Shown: one piece after another, positions 36,092 through 48,170 of the stretch
How positions within the stretch are numbered: position 1 is the first letter of the stretch
Layout: each line of letters opens with the position of its first letter
NCBI GenBank assembly: GCA_025093555.1
Contig: JAIWNF010000007.1
Coordinates: 186,001 to 250,000, forward strand
Direction: 5' to 3'
Origin: Circinella umbellata
Lineage: Eukaryota > Mucoromycota > Mucoromycetes > Mucorales > Lichtheimiaceae
DNA length: 64,000 nt
Translations under genes and position numbers: made by a program
The notes under the pieces: model-generated
What the model was told of the DNA's origin: nothing
The model's database searches: none
What the model saw: the letters and a program-made list of their open reading frames with translations, nothing else

Positions 36092-38233
36092 ATGCTTCGA
36101 AGTAGCTCCGAAAAACTTTATCCTGCGTCTTTTGGTTTTATTTCGTACTTTCAAACCAATATGTTAGACTTCACGCACTTCCTTCCTTATGACGTTCTTT
36201 GTTTAATATTTTCAAATCACCAATTCACAAAAAAGGATCATGTCGAATGTCGAAAAGTATGTCGAACATGGCGTCACCATATACCCGATTACACGAAATC
36301 ATTTTGGCGGCAAGTTAAATTCTCTGGTTACGATTGGCGATACACTGATAGTCAAATGGGCTGTTTCCTTGGTCCTCATGTTGAAGATGTACACATTGAA
36401 GTATTTCCACCCAGTTTAACATCAAACCGGTTCGGTGTACCCATTAATACTTCTCCAAATGGGTTTAAAGAAGAACAAGATGATAGTGCGCTTTTTTGGC
36501 TGTTAAAAACACTTGCGGAAGAAAGATGTATACACATTGAAACCATAAGTACGTGTTTCACTTTTATAGAGATAAAGGGGAACTGATAGTAAAATGTGGT
36601 ACAGAGATCGATTTTTAAACCAAGATGGAAGAAAAAAGTAAAATGAAATAAGACTTAAAAGGATATATAAATAGGTTTTAATTTATCCAAAATTTACGAT
36701 ATGCGCGGATTCCTTATACATCTAAAAGCTCTCAGTACAAATCTTGTCAAGCTTTCCTTTACCAAACACCGAATAAATATACCATTTATTGCCACAATGT
36801 CCGTATGTCCATCACTTTCTCATCTTATATTCACGCCTTATCCTGACAACATTTTGAATGAGGATGAACCAATTATCTCACCACCAGACGACCGAATACC
36901 TACGACAATTGATAATGACAATGGTATTATGTTTCATAACATGTTATCACTCAGTATAGATTCGTCTATTTCTTATAACAGACGATTAGCAGCCATTCTA
37001 AAACGATGCCCAAATTTACGCATATTACGAATTAATAATGACGTGATTGATTGGCGTAACAGGGAAGGAATAAATATGGATAGTATCTTCCAATTATGTC
37101 CCAATGTCGAGTATGTCGAGTGCAATAACACACAGTCTTATTATAGACGTAACACACAACCTAGCAACAAAATTGCAGACGAAATTATTTCCAAACATTA
37201 TTCACCGTTCAGAAGAACTACCAGAAATAATAGTAATCATGGATTGCGCGACTTAATATTTTATGAACCATTGGACACACATACCATGAATTCATTACTA
37301 CGTCAAATCAATAACCACAATAATACACTGCAATTATTGGAGTTAGGGTTAAAACGAGACAATCCTATATCTTGGGACGGTATAGCTGGTATTTACGGTC
37401 CAAATTTGCGAATATTGCGTTTGGATAAGATCTGTTGTAGTGAAGAAGCTATCGCGGTACTTCTTTCACACTGTCCCGTTTTAGAAGAACTGTTGCTACA
37501 TACCCGTCCTGTTATTGAAGCATATGGACGTCCATTCTATGCGCTTCGTTCATTAGAAAAATTAAAAAAATTAACAGTCAACTATCGTTATGGCGTAAAA
37601 AGTGATGATGACAATGGTTTGATTCATCATGATAACATGATAAGAGGAACTCGAGAAGTACATCAAGAACCCGGATTTCTAGTTCCCATGCAAGAATATT
37701 TGGATAGCGTAACTCGCACATCAAGTAATGCTGCACTGGAAGAGTTTCATATTCGGGCTAACAACTGGATCAATCTCAACAATGATCAGTTTCTTTATTC
37801 TGTATCAGGATTACCCAAGTTACGTTGCTTGACTTTGGTGAACCATACGAATATTGACGCCAAATCCCCATTTATTACGGTTCAAGGGGTTCAAGAGTTC
37901 GTTCAAAGATTACGTCAGAATACCAAAATCGAGGAGCTTTCACTTGCCGGGATTGAAAAACTTGGTTCGCAAGCCATTAACAATTTGGCCGACTTGAAAT
38001 ATCTGAAAAAACTTACTCTGTTTGGTTGCGAGCATTATACAGGAGGAGATTTGATCCAGCTTGTGGAACGAACGAAATCATTGCGCGAAATTACTATAGA
38101 TGACATTGATTTGGAACAGTGTACTGGTCTTTATGGTGCTGTGGATTATATTGAACGTCAATCTAATTTGGATTATGGAGCAGTAATGGTAGGACCTAAT
38201 GAAGTGAAAATAGAGTACCTGGGCCTAGACTAG
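36092..38233 (+). CDS. F-box protein with leucine-rich repeats
   Basis: Probable substrate receptor of an SCF ubiquitin ligase. Two exons, 36092-36548 and 36675-38233, give 671 aa; an in-frame ATG at 36161 would give 648 aa and starts just before the F-box. The F-box reads FLPYDVLCLIFSN then HVECRKVCRTWRHHIPDY. The C-terminal two thirds contain irregular leucine-rich repeats such as CPNLRILRIN, LQLLELGLK, CPVLEELLLH and LKYLKKLTLFGC. The join gives ETISSFNLSKIYDM. The protein has the general form of fungal F-box/LRR proteins, which are numerous in Mucoromycota. Its target cannot be told. It has no obvious functional link to its neighbours. Confidence 0.85.
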
Positions 38234-38492
38234 AACAATCGTGAAATCGATATATAATTGGATATTAGATTCGTACTATTGTAGTTATAGCTATTATTTA
38301 TAAGTGTTATATATAAACAATGTTTTTATATCCAAGTCTACTTATAGTAAAAAGTTTTAACAAAGTGAATTGTTTTTATGTATATTTGAAGCAAAATTAA
38401 AACACCCCTGTCCCAACCTCAAGCATTAACATTGTACGTAACAGGATCGCAAAATTAATTCTTTTTAGATGAAGGTTCTCCAGTAATACATA

Positions 38493-39283
38493 CAGAGGAT
38501 CCCCGTTAATTTCATAGGGCCATTTTCCATTTTTTTTGTGAAAATAAAAGGGCGTGAAAATTAACGGATACTATGAAATTTTTCTCCAAGAATGTGCATA
38601 TATTGAATACTTCAGCTCACTACTGAATATCTTTTATTGTATCAAAATACGTATCAATTAATAAATTATCTCTATACGATTGTTCTTGATGCATTTTTAT
38701 AACTATTTCTTTTTTTTATTTGAAACAAAAAACTATATATAGTGCAGAGATAGTTTATTATTTTATATTGTTACATTTTTTTATCTTCTTTTCATCTTTC
38801 TATATTTTTGCTTTATATATACCAAAACAAAATAACAGTAACCGAATCTAACGTTGGCTTGACAGCTGAACAGTATACGTAGTATTCTGACTGAGAAGAA
38901 AAAACTTAACCCACGAACCATGACAAACCGATCGCTAGCATGATGGGCTAAAAATGAATTCAAGCTGTTTAAGGCACCTGATATTAGTACTATAAGCAAA
39001 GACTTGAAACGAGAAAAACAAGAAGAGAATAAGCATTGAACAAACTCTCAAGAGAAAACATGCAAATGGCGTAATAAAAAAAGTAACTCATCCTGTATAC
39101 TCAATCATTATATTTATCACATAATTTTTTTTTGATTTACCTACCCGTTAAGGATTCAATGCCGCCAAGTGCTGTGAAAGTGAAATTAAGGGGGATGTGA
39201 TATTATTTTTACCATTCCTTCATTTTTTGTGAAGTTATTGAGGTGTGAAAATTAACGGGTATGAAATTAACGGGGATCCTCTG
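38493..39283. mobile_element. Small non-autonomous Tc1/mariner-type (pogo-like) element
   Basis: Perfect 24-bp terminal inverted repeats: the left starts CAGAGGATCCCCGTTAATTT (38493-38516), the right ends AATTAACGGGGATCCTCTG (39260-39283). They are flanked by TA at 38491-38492 and 39284-39285, the expected target duplication. The CAG...CTG ends resemble pogo/Tigger elements. The 791-bp interior has no transposase motif. A second copy of a GTGAAAATTAACGG motif lies at about 38555-38568 and another near the right end, as subterminal repeats. Confidence 0.87.
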
Positions 39284-39285
39284 TA

Positions 39286-40016
39286 AGTAATGAAAAAAAA
39301 GAACGTTTATGACTTGAAAGCCAATAACAAGAGTACATTATTATAGGTTATTATTTACTGAATCGTACGAAATAAGTTATACCCATTTTATATTTTTATT
39401 GTTGGAGATCTATGCTATGTTATACACGTAAGTAATGAATGCGTTGAGAAATGTTGTTACATATACACCAAACGACATATAATTTGTGTATCCCATTAAA
39501 TTGTCCAAAAGTGTCAAGGACAGACATTACATATTTAGCTACACTACACATAACGCAATTTGCCGTTTTGCTACATCTTTTCCTTCTCTGTAGCTAATAA
39601 TTCTGGGTCAAAAACTCAGTATCTAGCAAAACCCATATGAGCATTAACTGTTTGCTGGGCTCTACTTTAAATGCTGCTTGTCTTTTACATGGAATGCAAG
39701 ATTCTGTATGAAAATATTCATTAAAAAACGTTTTCAATAATATTTCTGAAATCAAACTACACTATTATAATAAAAGTGTATGCACTATATAAAGGTGACA
39801 TATTTATTTCAGGTGCCTCTTGTTAACTTGTAAAAAACTAACTTTTAATATATTCAAAGGTACATATTTTTTACACACACGTACGTACCACCATAACATT
39901 TATAATTTAATAATTCATTATCATCCACAATTTATGAATAGAGAATATGCACATGCATGCATGAGTTTTAATTCTAGTACATCTATAATTATCCTTTATT
40001 GTTGCTATATGTAGTT
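39286..40016. other. Intergenic region, no gene seen
   Basis: AT-rich DNA downstream of the small transposon and of the GPHR gene 3' end. No supported feature. Confidence 0.45.
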
Positions 40017-42309
40017 TTATACTATATTGTTGTTATTCCCTCCTTCAACAGATATAAGTTGTATATCAGCAAAATCAGAAGCTAATTGTCGAGCATCATT
40101 TGTTTGATGAAGAACATAAAGAATTATGGTTGCCAGCAACCAAGAAACAACAAAAATGATATCAGACCAGCGTCTAAAAAAATGAAATTCTATCTGTCCG
40201 AGTGACGAAGATATCAAATGGCTAATATAATAATATATAAAGAAATAAGGGTATTTTAGTGTATATACCTAATTAACAATGACATAATAATATAACTCTC
40301 CACTTCCTCGCTTCTGTTTCACGATAACAACAACAATATTATATACGTACCTATATTCAGGTGGCAAATTGTTTTGCATCATTAATACTGAACTTAAGAA
40401 ATACATTCCCATCATATGGGCAACAAATAAAATAACATTATTTTGTGGTACAACCATGCGTCTTGAAAAGGATCGAAAGATCTTGGTTAAAAGTTGAAAG
40501 AATCCACGGACTGACGCGAACACAATTATACCTGCAAACCAAAAACTAAGTTGTTGTGACCAAAATACAGTATCAGATATACCGAAATGACTAATAAGCA
40601 ATGAAAGAAGTCGAGTTATTGGATCGCTTGTACCAGCTCGTTGAAGAAGTACATTGATTGTTGTCTATTGACAAATTACATTATGCTTAGTATAAGTCAC
40701 ATATGAGTGATTCCATTCATTCCACCCCACGCTTGACCACTTTTTCTCACAAAGACTATGCTTGCATTAAAAAAACGGCTACATACCACAATAAGTTTAT
40801 AAATACAATAGAAACTAAATAAATGGCTGACTACAAACCAACATCGCCCTTGCCATGTTTGACTAAATTGACTTCTTGCCTACATATACAATTATATGTA
40901 TTATAAAAAGATTTCAATATTTTTTTTTCCTCTACTTACAATCATTATTATCGTAGTAACTAACTAACCCGTTCTCGTGCTAATTCGCTTAAATCAGCCT
41001 TCATTGTTTCAGACAAAGTTTCAAGTTGATGTATTTCGTCATGCAATAGATCGTATTCTGTATATAACAAAGAATATTAAATTAATTATTATATGGAGAC
41101 TTTGCATGTTTAGCTTTGGAAAAACCCATCCACTAACTGTTTAATGATACCGATTTTATATTTATATATATCTATATACCTCGTTGTTCTGAACCTTGAA
41201 CAAATGACATGATACGACCTAATCCAGTAGGCTATAATGGTATTTATATTTTAGATATATATATAAATAGCGTTATTTATTCCATCATTCATCAAGTATT
41301 TGCTTTATTTATATGATACCTTGGTTTGTTGTGCTGGTGTCATTCTTGATAATAAAGTTTTTTTATCTCTTATCATGGAAAGTGTTTGTTCATATGCATT
41401 TTGAGCATACCGATAATCTCGTTCGCTTACTGGTCTATAAATATATTATATAAACACATTAGGTTCATTAAAAGATTATCTTTTATCAATGTCATTATCA
41501 CCGCTCAAACTATTTATATCAACAATAAGGACATTAATAAACATACAATACATACTTTCTAAATATACCCAAATTATAATAAGGTGTGTGAACTACACCA
41601 AAACCTGACAAAATGGAAATAAGAGTAATACCAGTAACAGCTACGCGAAATAGTGAAAGTTCTGCCCATGATAATACAGTGATGGTTGATGAACTATTAT
41701 CTATTATTTGATTTTCTAATGACGGAGTGTATCCTAATCTGGTGAAAAAGTATAAATAGATCACCCAAGTAACGCATGAAAAATATAAAGCCGTCTTTTG
41801 TCTCCAACCTATAATAAATTATATATGTATTAGGGAAAATATGTGATTCATGAAGGTTGTCATAATAACTAATTTCGCAAGTGACTATAGTAACCTCGTG
41901 TTTGCCGTAAAAATGAATATACTTGATACCAAGGTATAAGAAGGACCACAAATACAAGAAGTAAGTGTAAGTTGAATTGCCAAGATCTTGAACGCACACT
42001 ATATATGATACATGCACACGTAGACTTATTAAAAGAGAGGCGAGAAAAAAATCTCTAGTCACTTCAATTGTTATTGAAAAAAAAGGAAGGATTCCTTTCT
42101 TACGCTGGTTCAAAAATGTCGAAAATCTCACAAAATACGAGAATGAACAGTGTACATGAACAACTCAAGGAGACTGCAAAGATCGTGTGCGCGAGTTGTA
42201 ATGAAGGAGTGGTTTTGTCGAATATTGTACGTAGTAAGGATCTAGCACCAATAGTAAGAATTAATAGCTGAACACTAATGATTGTAGCATAATCGATGAT
42301 GGCAATCAT
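40017..42309 (-). CDS. Golgi pH regulator (GPHR/GTG) family membrane protein
   Basis: Multi-pass anion channel-like protein needed for Golgi acidification in animals; plant homologues are GTG proteins. Nine exons: 42309-42104, 41998-41895, 41808-41556, 41434-41320, 41231-41180, 41057-40969, 40879-40787, 40664-40351 and 40173-40017. They give 460 aa (human GPHR is 455). Recognisable blocks are FSCT-like LSCSCTLFILVFCEIF in the first helices, LISILSGFGVVHTPYYNLG, and a charged coiled segment. The region RCWFVVSHLFSFYCIYKLI corresponds to the family's GKLFNLLGYFFSIYCVYK-like stretch. Near the C-terminus are FWSQQLSFWFAGIIVFASVRGFF and YFLSSVLMMQNNLP. The ATG is at 42309. Its role in this fungus is inferred from the family. 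Confidence 0.93.
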
Positions 42310-42877
42310 TACCAAAAAAAAAAAAAAGTGATAATGAGAAAAAAAAACAATAAAGGCAATAATATGATATTAACAAATTATAATTAGAGCATGATTATTA
42401 ACCAGAGCTGGAAAAAAAAACTAAATTTAGTTTGGTTGCATTATAAAAGAGCCACTTGGCTTGAAAATGAAGGGGGGGGGAAGGGTTAATACTGTTTAGA
42501 TCTTATCCAATGAAAATCATTGATCATATGGTTAATCATGTGTAAAAGTATATATTATTTATTTATTTATATATTGATAATTGAAAGAGTTCTCTATAGC
42601 CTTATGAACTAAATAAAAGAAGATTTCTGTTGTTATTGTTACTGTAGTAGTTTAAAGCAAATAAGGGGTTAATAATGTACAGTTTTACATTGAGGAAGTG
42701 TAATTTTTTTTAAAAATGCTGAATATAATATAGCTAATATCAAAGGTGTAAGTAAAAAATAAAAATGAGAGGGTTAGGTGTAGAGCGGGTGGTAGGAACG
42801 ATAGATGTAGTTATGAGAGTTGGTAAGAGAAAGGGGAGTGAAAAGGACATTTATGATATAATTGTTTATTTGTTTGT
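42310..42877. other. Spacer between the GPHR promoter and the DCN1 3' end
   Basis: AT-rich DNA with poly-A and a poly-G run near 42472-42480. Short open frames here lack family motifs. It should contain the GPHR promoter and the DCN1 3' UTR. Confidence 0.5.
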
Positions 42878-44393
42878 TTATGCCACCATCGAATCACCAC
42901 AATTTCTTAATTTCCAGTCTACATATTCATCGAATAACACAGGCCCTATATAAACAAGGTTGAGCATTTATTATCTAACAACAATAACAATGATCATCAT
43001 AAATAATACATACATGAAGAATTACTGTCGTAGTTTGAAAGGTCATCAGGAACTGATCGACAGAAATCCAATAAACTGGACCATTGATCTGAAAAAAGTT
43101 TCCAAAAAAAACAAAGAAAAAGTCAGTCATTTCCCTTTCAAACAGTCTCTTTTACTTTTGCTATACCTTTGTTGATGACTTTGACGGGTTTCTCGCTCTA
43201 AAGTAATAATATTTTTTAGTTTAATTTTATAATGAATATAACTACTGTCGTTTTTTTTTTTGAAAGAGAAAGCATGTTCGAATTACCCCAAGGAATTCAA
43301 TGAATGAAGGGACAAGAGGGTATGAGTTTGTATCTAATAATAGTGGCCAAAGTGCCATAGCAACCTATAAACAATATTCAATACGTTATTATTGACATAA
43401 TATAATCAGCCTTTATTGAAATAACATTGGAAATCGACAGACTTACATCAACATCCATACTTTTTTGACCCGTAGTTTTTGCGAATCCGAAAGTGTATAA
43501 ATATAATTTTTTAAAGATGGCATCGTCTTTAATAGATTGATACCATTGTGGAAACATATTTTTCATTTTTTCGGGAGAATCAATTCTATAGTGAGAATTA
43601 TTATAATAAGTTTCTTTTTAAAAAATCAAATACTTAAAGAAAAAAAAATGAATTACGAACTCAAGTTCTTTTAATCCTTTCATCCATTCTTCTTTTGTAA
43701 AATAACCTATTATTATTATTATTATTTTGTTTAGTGATTAATTATCATTAGAAGATGGCTTATGTTGTTTATATATTTTTACCCATTCGAGTTGCATTCA
43801 ACTTCCAACCAATAATGATTGGATATATCTATAAAATAAAATTATTATTTGATTTGATTTGATTTGATAATATGTATAAAAAGATTATTTCTTACACTAT
43901 CTAACGACACATCCAGATCATTAAAGAAGCTTTGACAGCCTTCTGGTGTAATTATTTCTTCGGTTTCGTCTTGATCTTTATATCTATTAAACCATGCTTC
44001 GCATGATTTATTGAAATTCTTTTTTTTTCAAATAAGTTTGTTATTAATACATATCTATATAACTACCGCTTTCTCCATTCAAATCATACAACCCTCAATC
44101 TTTTTATCTGTGTCATTTAGCAATTCTTTCAATCCATTATACATACCTGTGAATTATAAGCTTTTTGACTTTTTTTTTTATCAAGTGAACAATTAAATAT
44201 ACATGTTATATATATATCATTCTAAGTTATGCACACAAAATAATAATAATAATAACGTAGTTCTTGACACAATTTGATAAACGATTAAAAAGAAAAAAGC
44301 TTGTTCATACCTTGATTTTGATTGCGTTTTTTTTGTAGTTCTTGATCTTTTTCCTGAAGTTTCTGTTGAAGTATTTTTGCGTTTTGGTGGCAT
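42878..44393 (-). CDS. DCN1: Dcn1-like cullin NEDD8 ligase (PONY domain)
   Basis: Scaffold-type E3 that promotes NEDD8 transfer from Ubc12 to cullins, activating SCF and related ligases. Ten exons: 44393-44311, 44168-44147 (22 nt), 44018-43896, 43828-43783, 43706-43661, 43585-43447, 43364-43287, 43197-43167, 43088-43014 and 42945-42878. They give 236 aa. The N-terminus is a basic PPKRKN segment, a likely nuclear signal. The PONY (potentiating neddylation) domain follows with CEAWFNRYKD, IIIGWKLNATRMGYFTKEEW, LYLYTFGFAKTTGQKSMDVD, VAMALWPLLL, the DQWSSLLDF block and the cullin-binding DLSNYDSNSSWPVLFDEYV. The N-terminal exons are supported by phase and by continuity into the PONY domain. There is no UBA domain, as in animal DCNL3-5 or shortened fungal forms. 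Confidence 0.92.
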
Positions 44394-44562
44394 TCTTATT
44401 GTTTCTTCAAGAAAAAAAAAAGGTTAAAAGAAACAAGAATTATAACAGAGACAGGTAAGCGCAGTTTTTGTTGAGCTTAGCATAGGAAAAGAAAAAAAGG
44501 ATCGCCGATTACTTTTTTTGGTGTTTTACGCGTTTGTTGGTTTTTGTGTTATTATTATTATT

Positions 44563-45145
44563 ATGTCTTCAAAAGCAACCCAAGAATATCGAACAGCTTT
44601 TTTTACTCTTATTTCTCAATTATCAACTATTGAACAGAAAGGAAAAGAGTTTTTTGATAAAATGTAAAAACTAAATGCGATATAACTATAGTGTCTTTTT
44701 TCTTTTCTTTTTCTTTTTCCTAATGGGACACACACACACACTCTCTCTCTCTCTTTCATATCTAATATATAATAGTGAAAAATCGCCATGGATTCCTTAT
44801 GAACCATCTGTCATGCAAGGTAAATTTTATATTTTAATCTTTTATCTAATTGTAAATTAAAATATTTATAATGAACTTGAAACAATTTATATATATTATA
44901 TTTTAGCCGATTACGAAAACTTGATGACAGCTTTAAAAGCTCTTGAAACACATGCAAAGGCCTGTGGTTTACTTAGTATTACTGGAAGTTCAACAGAAGA
45001 AACAGATGCAGCAACAGCTCAAGGACGTAATTTAGCAACTCGAACACAAGAAACAACACAAGCAGTGGATACATTTTTCCAAGAAAAAAATAGATTATTA
45101 ATGAATATTCGAGCTGCTGTTAACACCACTCGCCATTCTTCCTAG
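44563..45145 (+). CDS. Small helical protein of unknown function
   Basis: Three exons, 44563-44663, 44776-44819 and 44907-45145, join in frame to give 127 aa. The sequence reads as alpha-helical and polar: SSKATQEYRTAFFTLISQLS, then KSPWIPYEPSVMQADY, then a Thr/Ala/Gln-rich helix and a C-terminal FFQEKNRLLMNIRAAV. No catalytic motif, membrane segment or signal peptide is seen. Size and helix content suit a small subunit of a larger complex (for example Mediator or a kinetochore/tether complex), but I do not recognise it. Intron 1 carries a CA/CT dinucleotide repeat at 44728-44754. It is transcribed divergently from DCN1, with 169 bp between the ATGs. Confidence 0.72.
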
Positions 45146-45646
45146 AGAAAAAAAAGTCCTTCATTCATCCTATCATCTTTTTTTTTAATTTTGTACAGTT
45201 TTTTCTTTCTTCTTCTCTCGTAATATGTATAATATCGATTATACCCTATACCTATTCATGCATTACATTCATTTCTAAAAATAAAGTGATGACCTGTTAA
45301 TTATAATATTGATAATAGATATACTTTTCTTCCTTTTCTTTAGGTATTTTTCAAACGTTTTTATTTTTTATTGGTTACCTTGGAAACGGGAAAGGAACGG
45401 AAATATACAAGGTTTCCATGGGAAGGGAATCAAAAAGCAATTTTATCGATCCCCTTCTCACACTATTGTTAGCGGGGGTAAAGGATCGCCAATGATTTAA
45501 TGACAAGTCTTTTTTTTTTTTTGGAACCAAAATATATTAAACAACGGAGAAGGGGACCGTGCGAAGTAAACCTTTCTTTTTTCTTTTTCTCTCCCTTTTT
45601 TTTTTCTACTTGACAAAAAAATAAAAATAAAAAGAATACGCCACTC
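45146..45646. promoter_or_regulatory. Upstream region of the ER HSP90 gene
   Basis: About 500 bp hold the 3' end of the small-protein gene and the HSP90 promoter. Around 45375-45420 there are clustered GGAA and TTCC blocks (GGAAACGGGAAAGGAACGGAA, then GGTTTCCATGGGAAGG). They are only loosely like a heat-shock element, with non-ideal spacing. No certain UPR element was found. Confidence 0.35.
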
Positions 45647-45878
45647 ATGAAAGCATCCAGTTTTCGGTTTTCTATAACCGTGTTACTTTTTGTTTTTCTA
45701 GGTTTATTTGCATTGACATCTCAAGTCCATGCTGAACAAAATACTCAACAAGTTGTTTTAGAATCAGATCACAATGCACCTGTTCCTGGGATGACAGCTG
45801 AACAAGTTGAACAACTTGAGGATACCGAAAAATTCACCTTTCAGGTAACATATATATATAATTCAATAAAAAGGCTGA

Positions 45879-45923
<45 letters not shown>

Positions 45924-48170
45924 AATCGACGTGTGTGGTTATGATTATTATTATATATAAAAAAGATCCCAAAAACTCTAAAAAGAAACTGTTTTATTTT
46001 AATTTTATTTTAGACTGAAATCTCGCGTTTAATGTCTTTGATCATCAACTCTTTATACAAGACACGTGAAATCTTTTTACGTGAATTAATTTCTAATGCT
46101 TCTGATGCTTTAGATAAGATTCGATTTATGGCTTTAACGGATCCATCCGCTTTATCACAAAACAGCAAGTTGAGTATCTCTATTGCTGCCGATCCGGAAT
46201 CCAATACCATCACCATCACTGATACTGGCGTGGGTATGACACGCGAACAACTTAAACAAAATTTGGGTACCATTGCTAAATCCGGTACTTCGGAATTCTT
46301 ATCCAAGGTTGAAAATAGCAAGACTGGTGAGGCTGTGAACCAAATTGGTCAATTCGGTGTTGGTTTTTACTCTGTCTTTTTGGTTGCTGACAAAGTGACT
46401 GTTGCTTCTAAATCCAACGATGATGATGATCAATATGTTTGGTCAAGTCAAGCTGTGGATGATTTCGTTATTGCCAAAGACCCACGTGGTAATACTCTTG
46501 GACGTGGTACACAGATTACATTACACTTGAAAGAAGATGCTAAAGAATTTTTGGATGAAAAGGCTCTTCGTGATTTGGTTACCAAGTATTCTGAATTCAT
46601 CAACTTCCCAATTTATCTTTGGAGCTCTCATGAAGAAGAAATTATTAAAGAAAAAGAAACTGGAGAGGACAGTGATGAGGATGATATTGTGGAAGAAAAT
46701 TTGGAAGATGATGAAGAAGACAAGAAGGAAGAAGACAAGGAACAAGTTGAAAAAGTGACTGTATTTGATTGGGAACGTATCAATACTCAGAAACCCCTTT
46801 GGATGCGTAATGCCAAGGAAATCGAAGATGAAGAATACGTTGAATTTTACCGAGCCATGGCCAAGGAACCTTCTTCAACACCGCTTAGTTGGACTCATGT
46901 TAAGGGTGAAGGTGATACCGAATATCGATCTATCATGTATATTCCTCCCAAAGTTGATCCCAATTTTTTCCAAAACTTGGCAGAAAAGGCGCATAATGTC
47001 CGTTTGTTTGTCAAGCGTGTCTTTATTACCGACGAATTCGAATTGTTCCCCAAATGGCTTTCTTTCTTAAAGGGTATCGTTGATGCCGATGATTTGCCAT
47101 TGAACGTCTCTCGTGAAACCTTACAACAACACCGTGCCTTGCGTACCATTAGCAAGCATTTGGTTAAGAAGGCTCTCGACATGTTCCAACAACTTGCTAA
47201 GGATGAAGAAGAAAAGTATGGTCAATTCTTCAAGGAATACGGAAGTGCACTTAAATATGGTGCTATTGAATCCAATACACATCGTAAAAAAATCGCTGGT
47301 TTGTTACGTTTCTCTTCTTCCTACGATCCTACTTCTCCTGGTGTCAGTCTCGACAGCTATATCAGCCGTATGAAGGGTAGTCAATCTTCCATCTTTTTCT
47401 TATCCGGCATGTCAGTTGAAGAGATTGAACAATCTCCCTTTTTGGAACGATTGTTGGCACGTGGTTATGAAGTGTTATATCTTACTGAACCCATTGATGA
47501 AATGTTGATTCAAAACATGCCTGGTTATAATGGCAAGCTGTTTGCCAACGTTGCCAAGGGCGATCTCAAGTTTGGTGATGAAGATCAAGAAGAAGCATTG
47601 AATCAACAACAATTGGATGAAGAATACGAATCCCTTCAAACATGGCTCAAGACAACCCTTGCTGCCGAAATTGATAAGGTCACTTTGTCTAAGCGTCTTA
47701 CCACTTCCCCCATGGCTATTGTTGCCAATGATTACGGGTTAACTGGTCATATGGAACGATTGATGGCTGCTCAAGGTCAAAATAACAAGGATAGTGATAT
47801 GATGCTGAACTTTATGAAAATGCAAAAAAAGACTTTGGAAATCAATCCCAAGCATCCCATTATCAAGTCGCTTGCTGGTCGATCAATTGATGAAATGGAT
47901 GAAGATACCAAGGAATTGGTCATGGTTCTTTATGAAACAACAGCAATTCGTAGTGGTTTCCCATTAAATGATCTCAATGGATTTACCAAGCGAGTTGAAA
48001 CAATTATTCGCAAAGGTGTTGGTGCTTCTTTGGATGAAGAAGTCGAAGTGGATGTAGAAGAAGCTCCAGAAAAGTCTGAAGAAGAAAAGAAAGCTGATGA
48101 AGCATATCTTAAATCTGATGATAACATTGTTGAAGAAGATGAGGATTATCATCTCCATGATGAATTGTAA
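45647..48170 (+). CDS. HSP90B1: Endoplasmin-like ER HSP90 (GRP94) with HDEL
   Basis: ATP-driven chaperone of the ER lumen. Two exons, 45647-45844 and 46014-48170, give 784 aa, the GRP94 length. Residues 1-29 are a clear signal peptide ending QVHA. The ATPase domain starts EKFTFQTEISRLMSLI and has NSLYKTREIFLRELISNASD, DTGVGMT, GTIAKSGTSEF and GQFGVGFYS. An acidic charged linker (about residues 280-320) follows, then the middle domain with PLNVSRETLQQ, and a dimerisation domain. The protein ends HLHDEL, an ER retrieval signal in place of the cytosolic MEEVD. ER HSP90 is generally reported as absent from yeasts and most Dikarya, so its retention is phylogenetically informative. The intron holds a long AGT repeat. 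All N-box motifs are intact. Confidence 0.97.
45879..45923. repeat. AGT triplet microsatellite in the HSP90 intron
   Basis: About 14-15 uninterrupted TAG/AGT units lie 35 bp after the 5' splice site. Each unit contains an AG and a GT, so length changes could influence splice-site choice. Confidence 0.93.

Noticed and set aside
45361..45430. Perfect heat-shock element or ER-stress element upstream of HSP90
   Set aside because: GGAA/TTCC blocks are present but spacing does not match nGAAnnTTCn arrays, and no CCAAT-N9-CCACG element was found.
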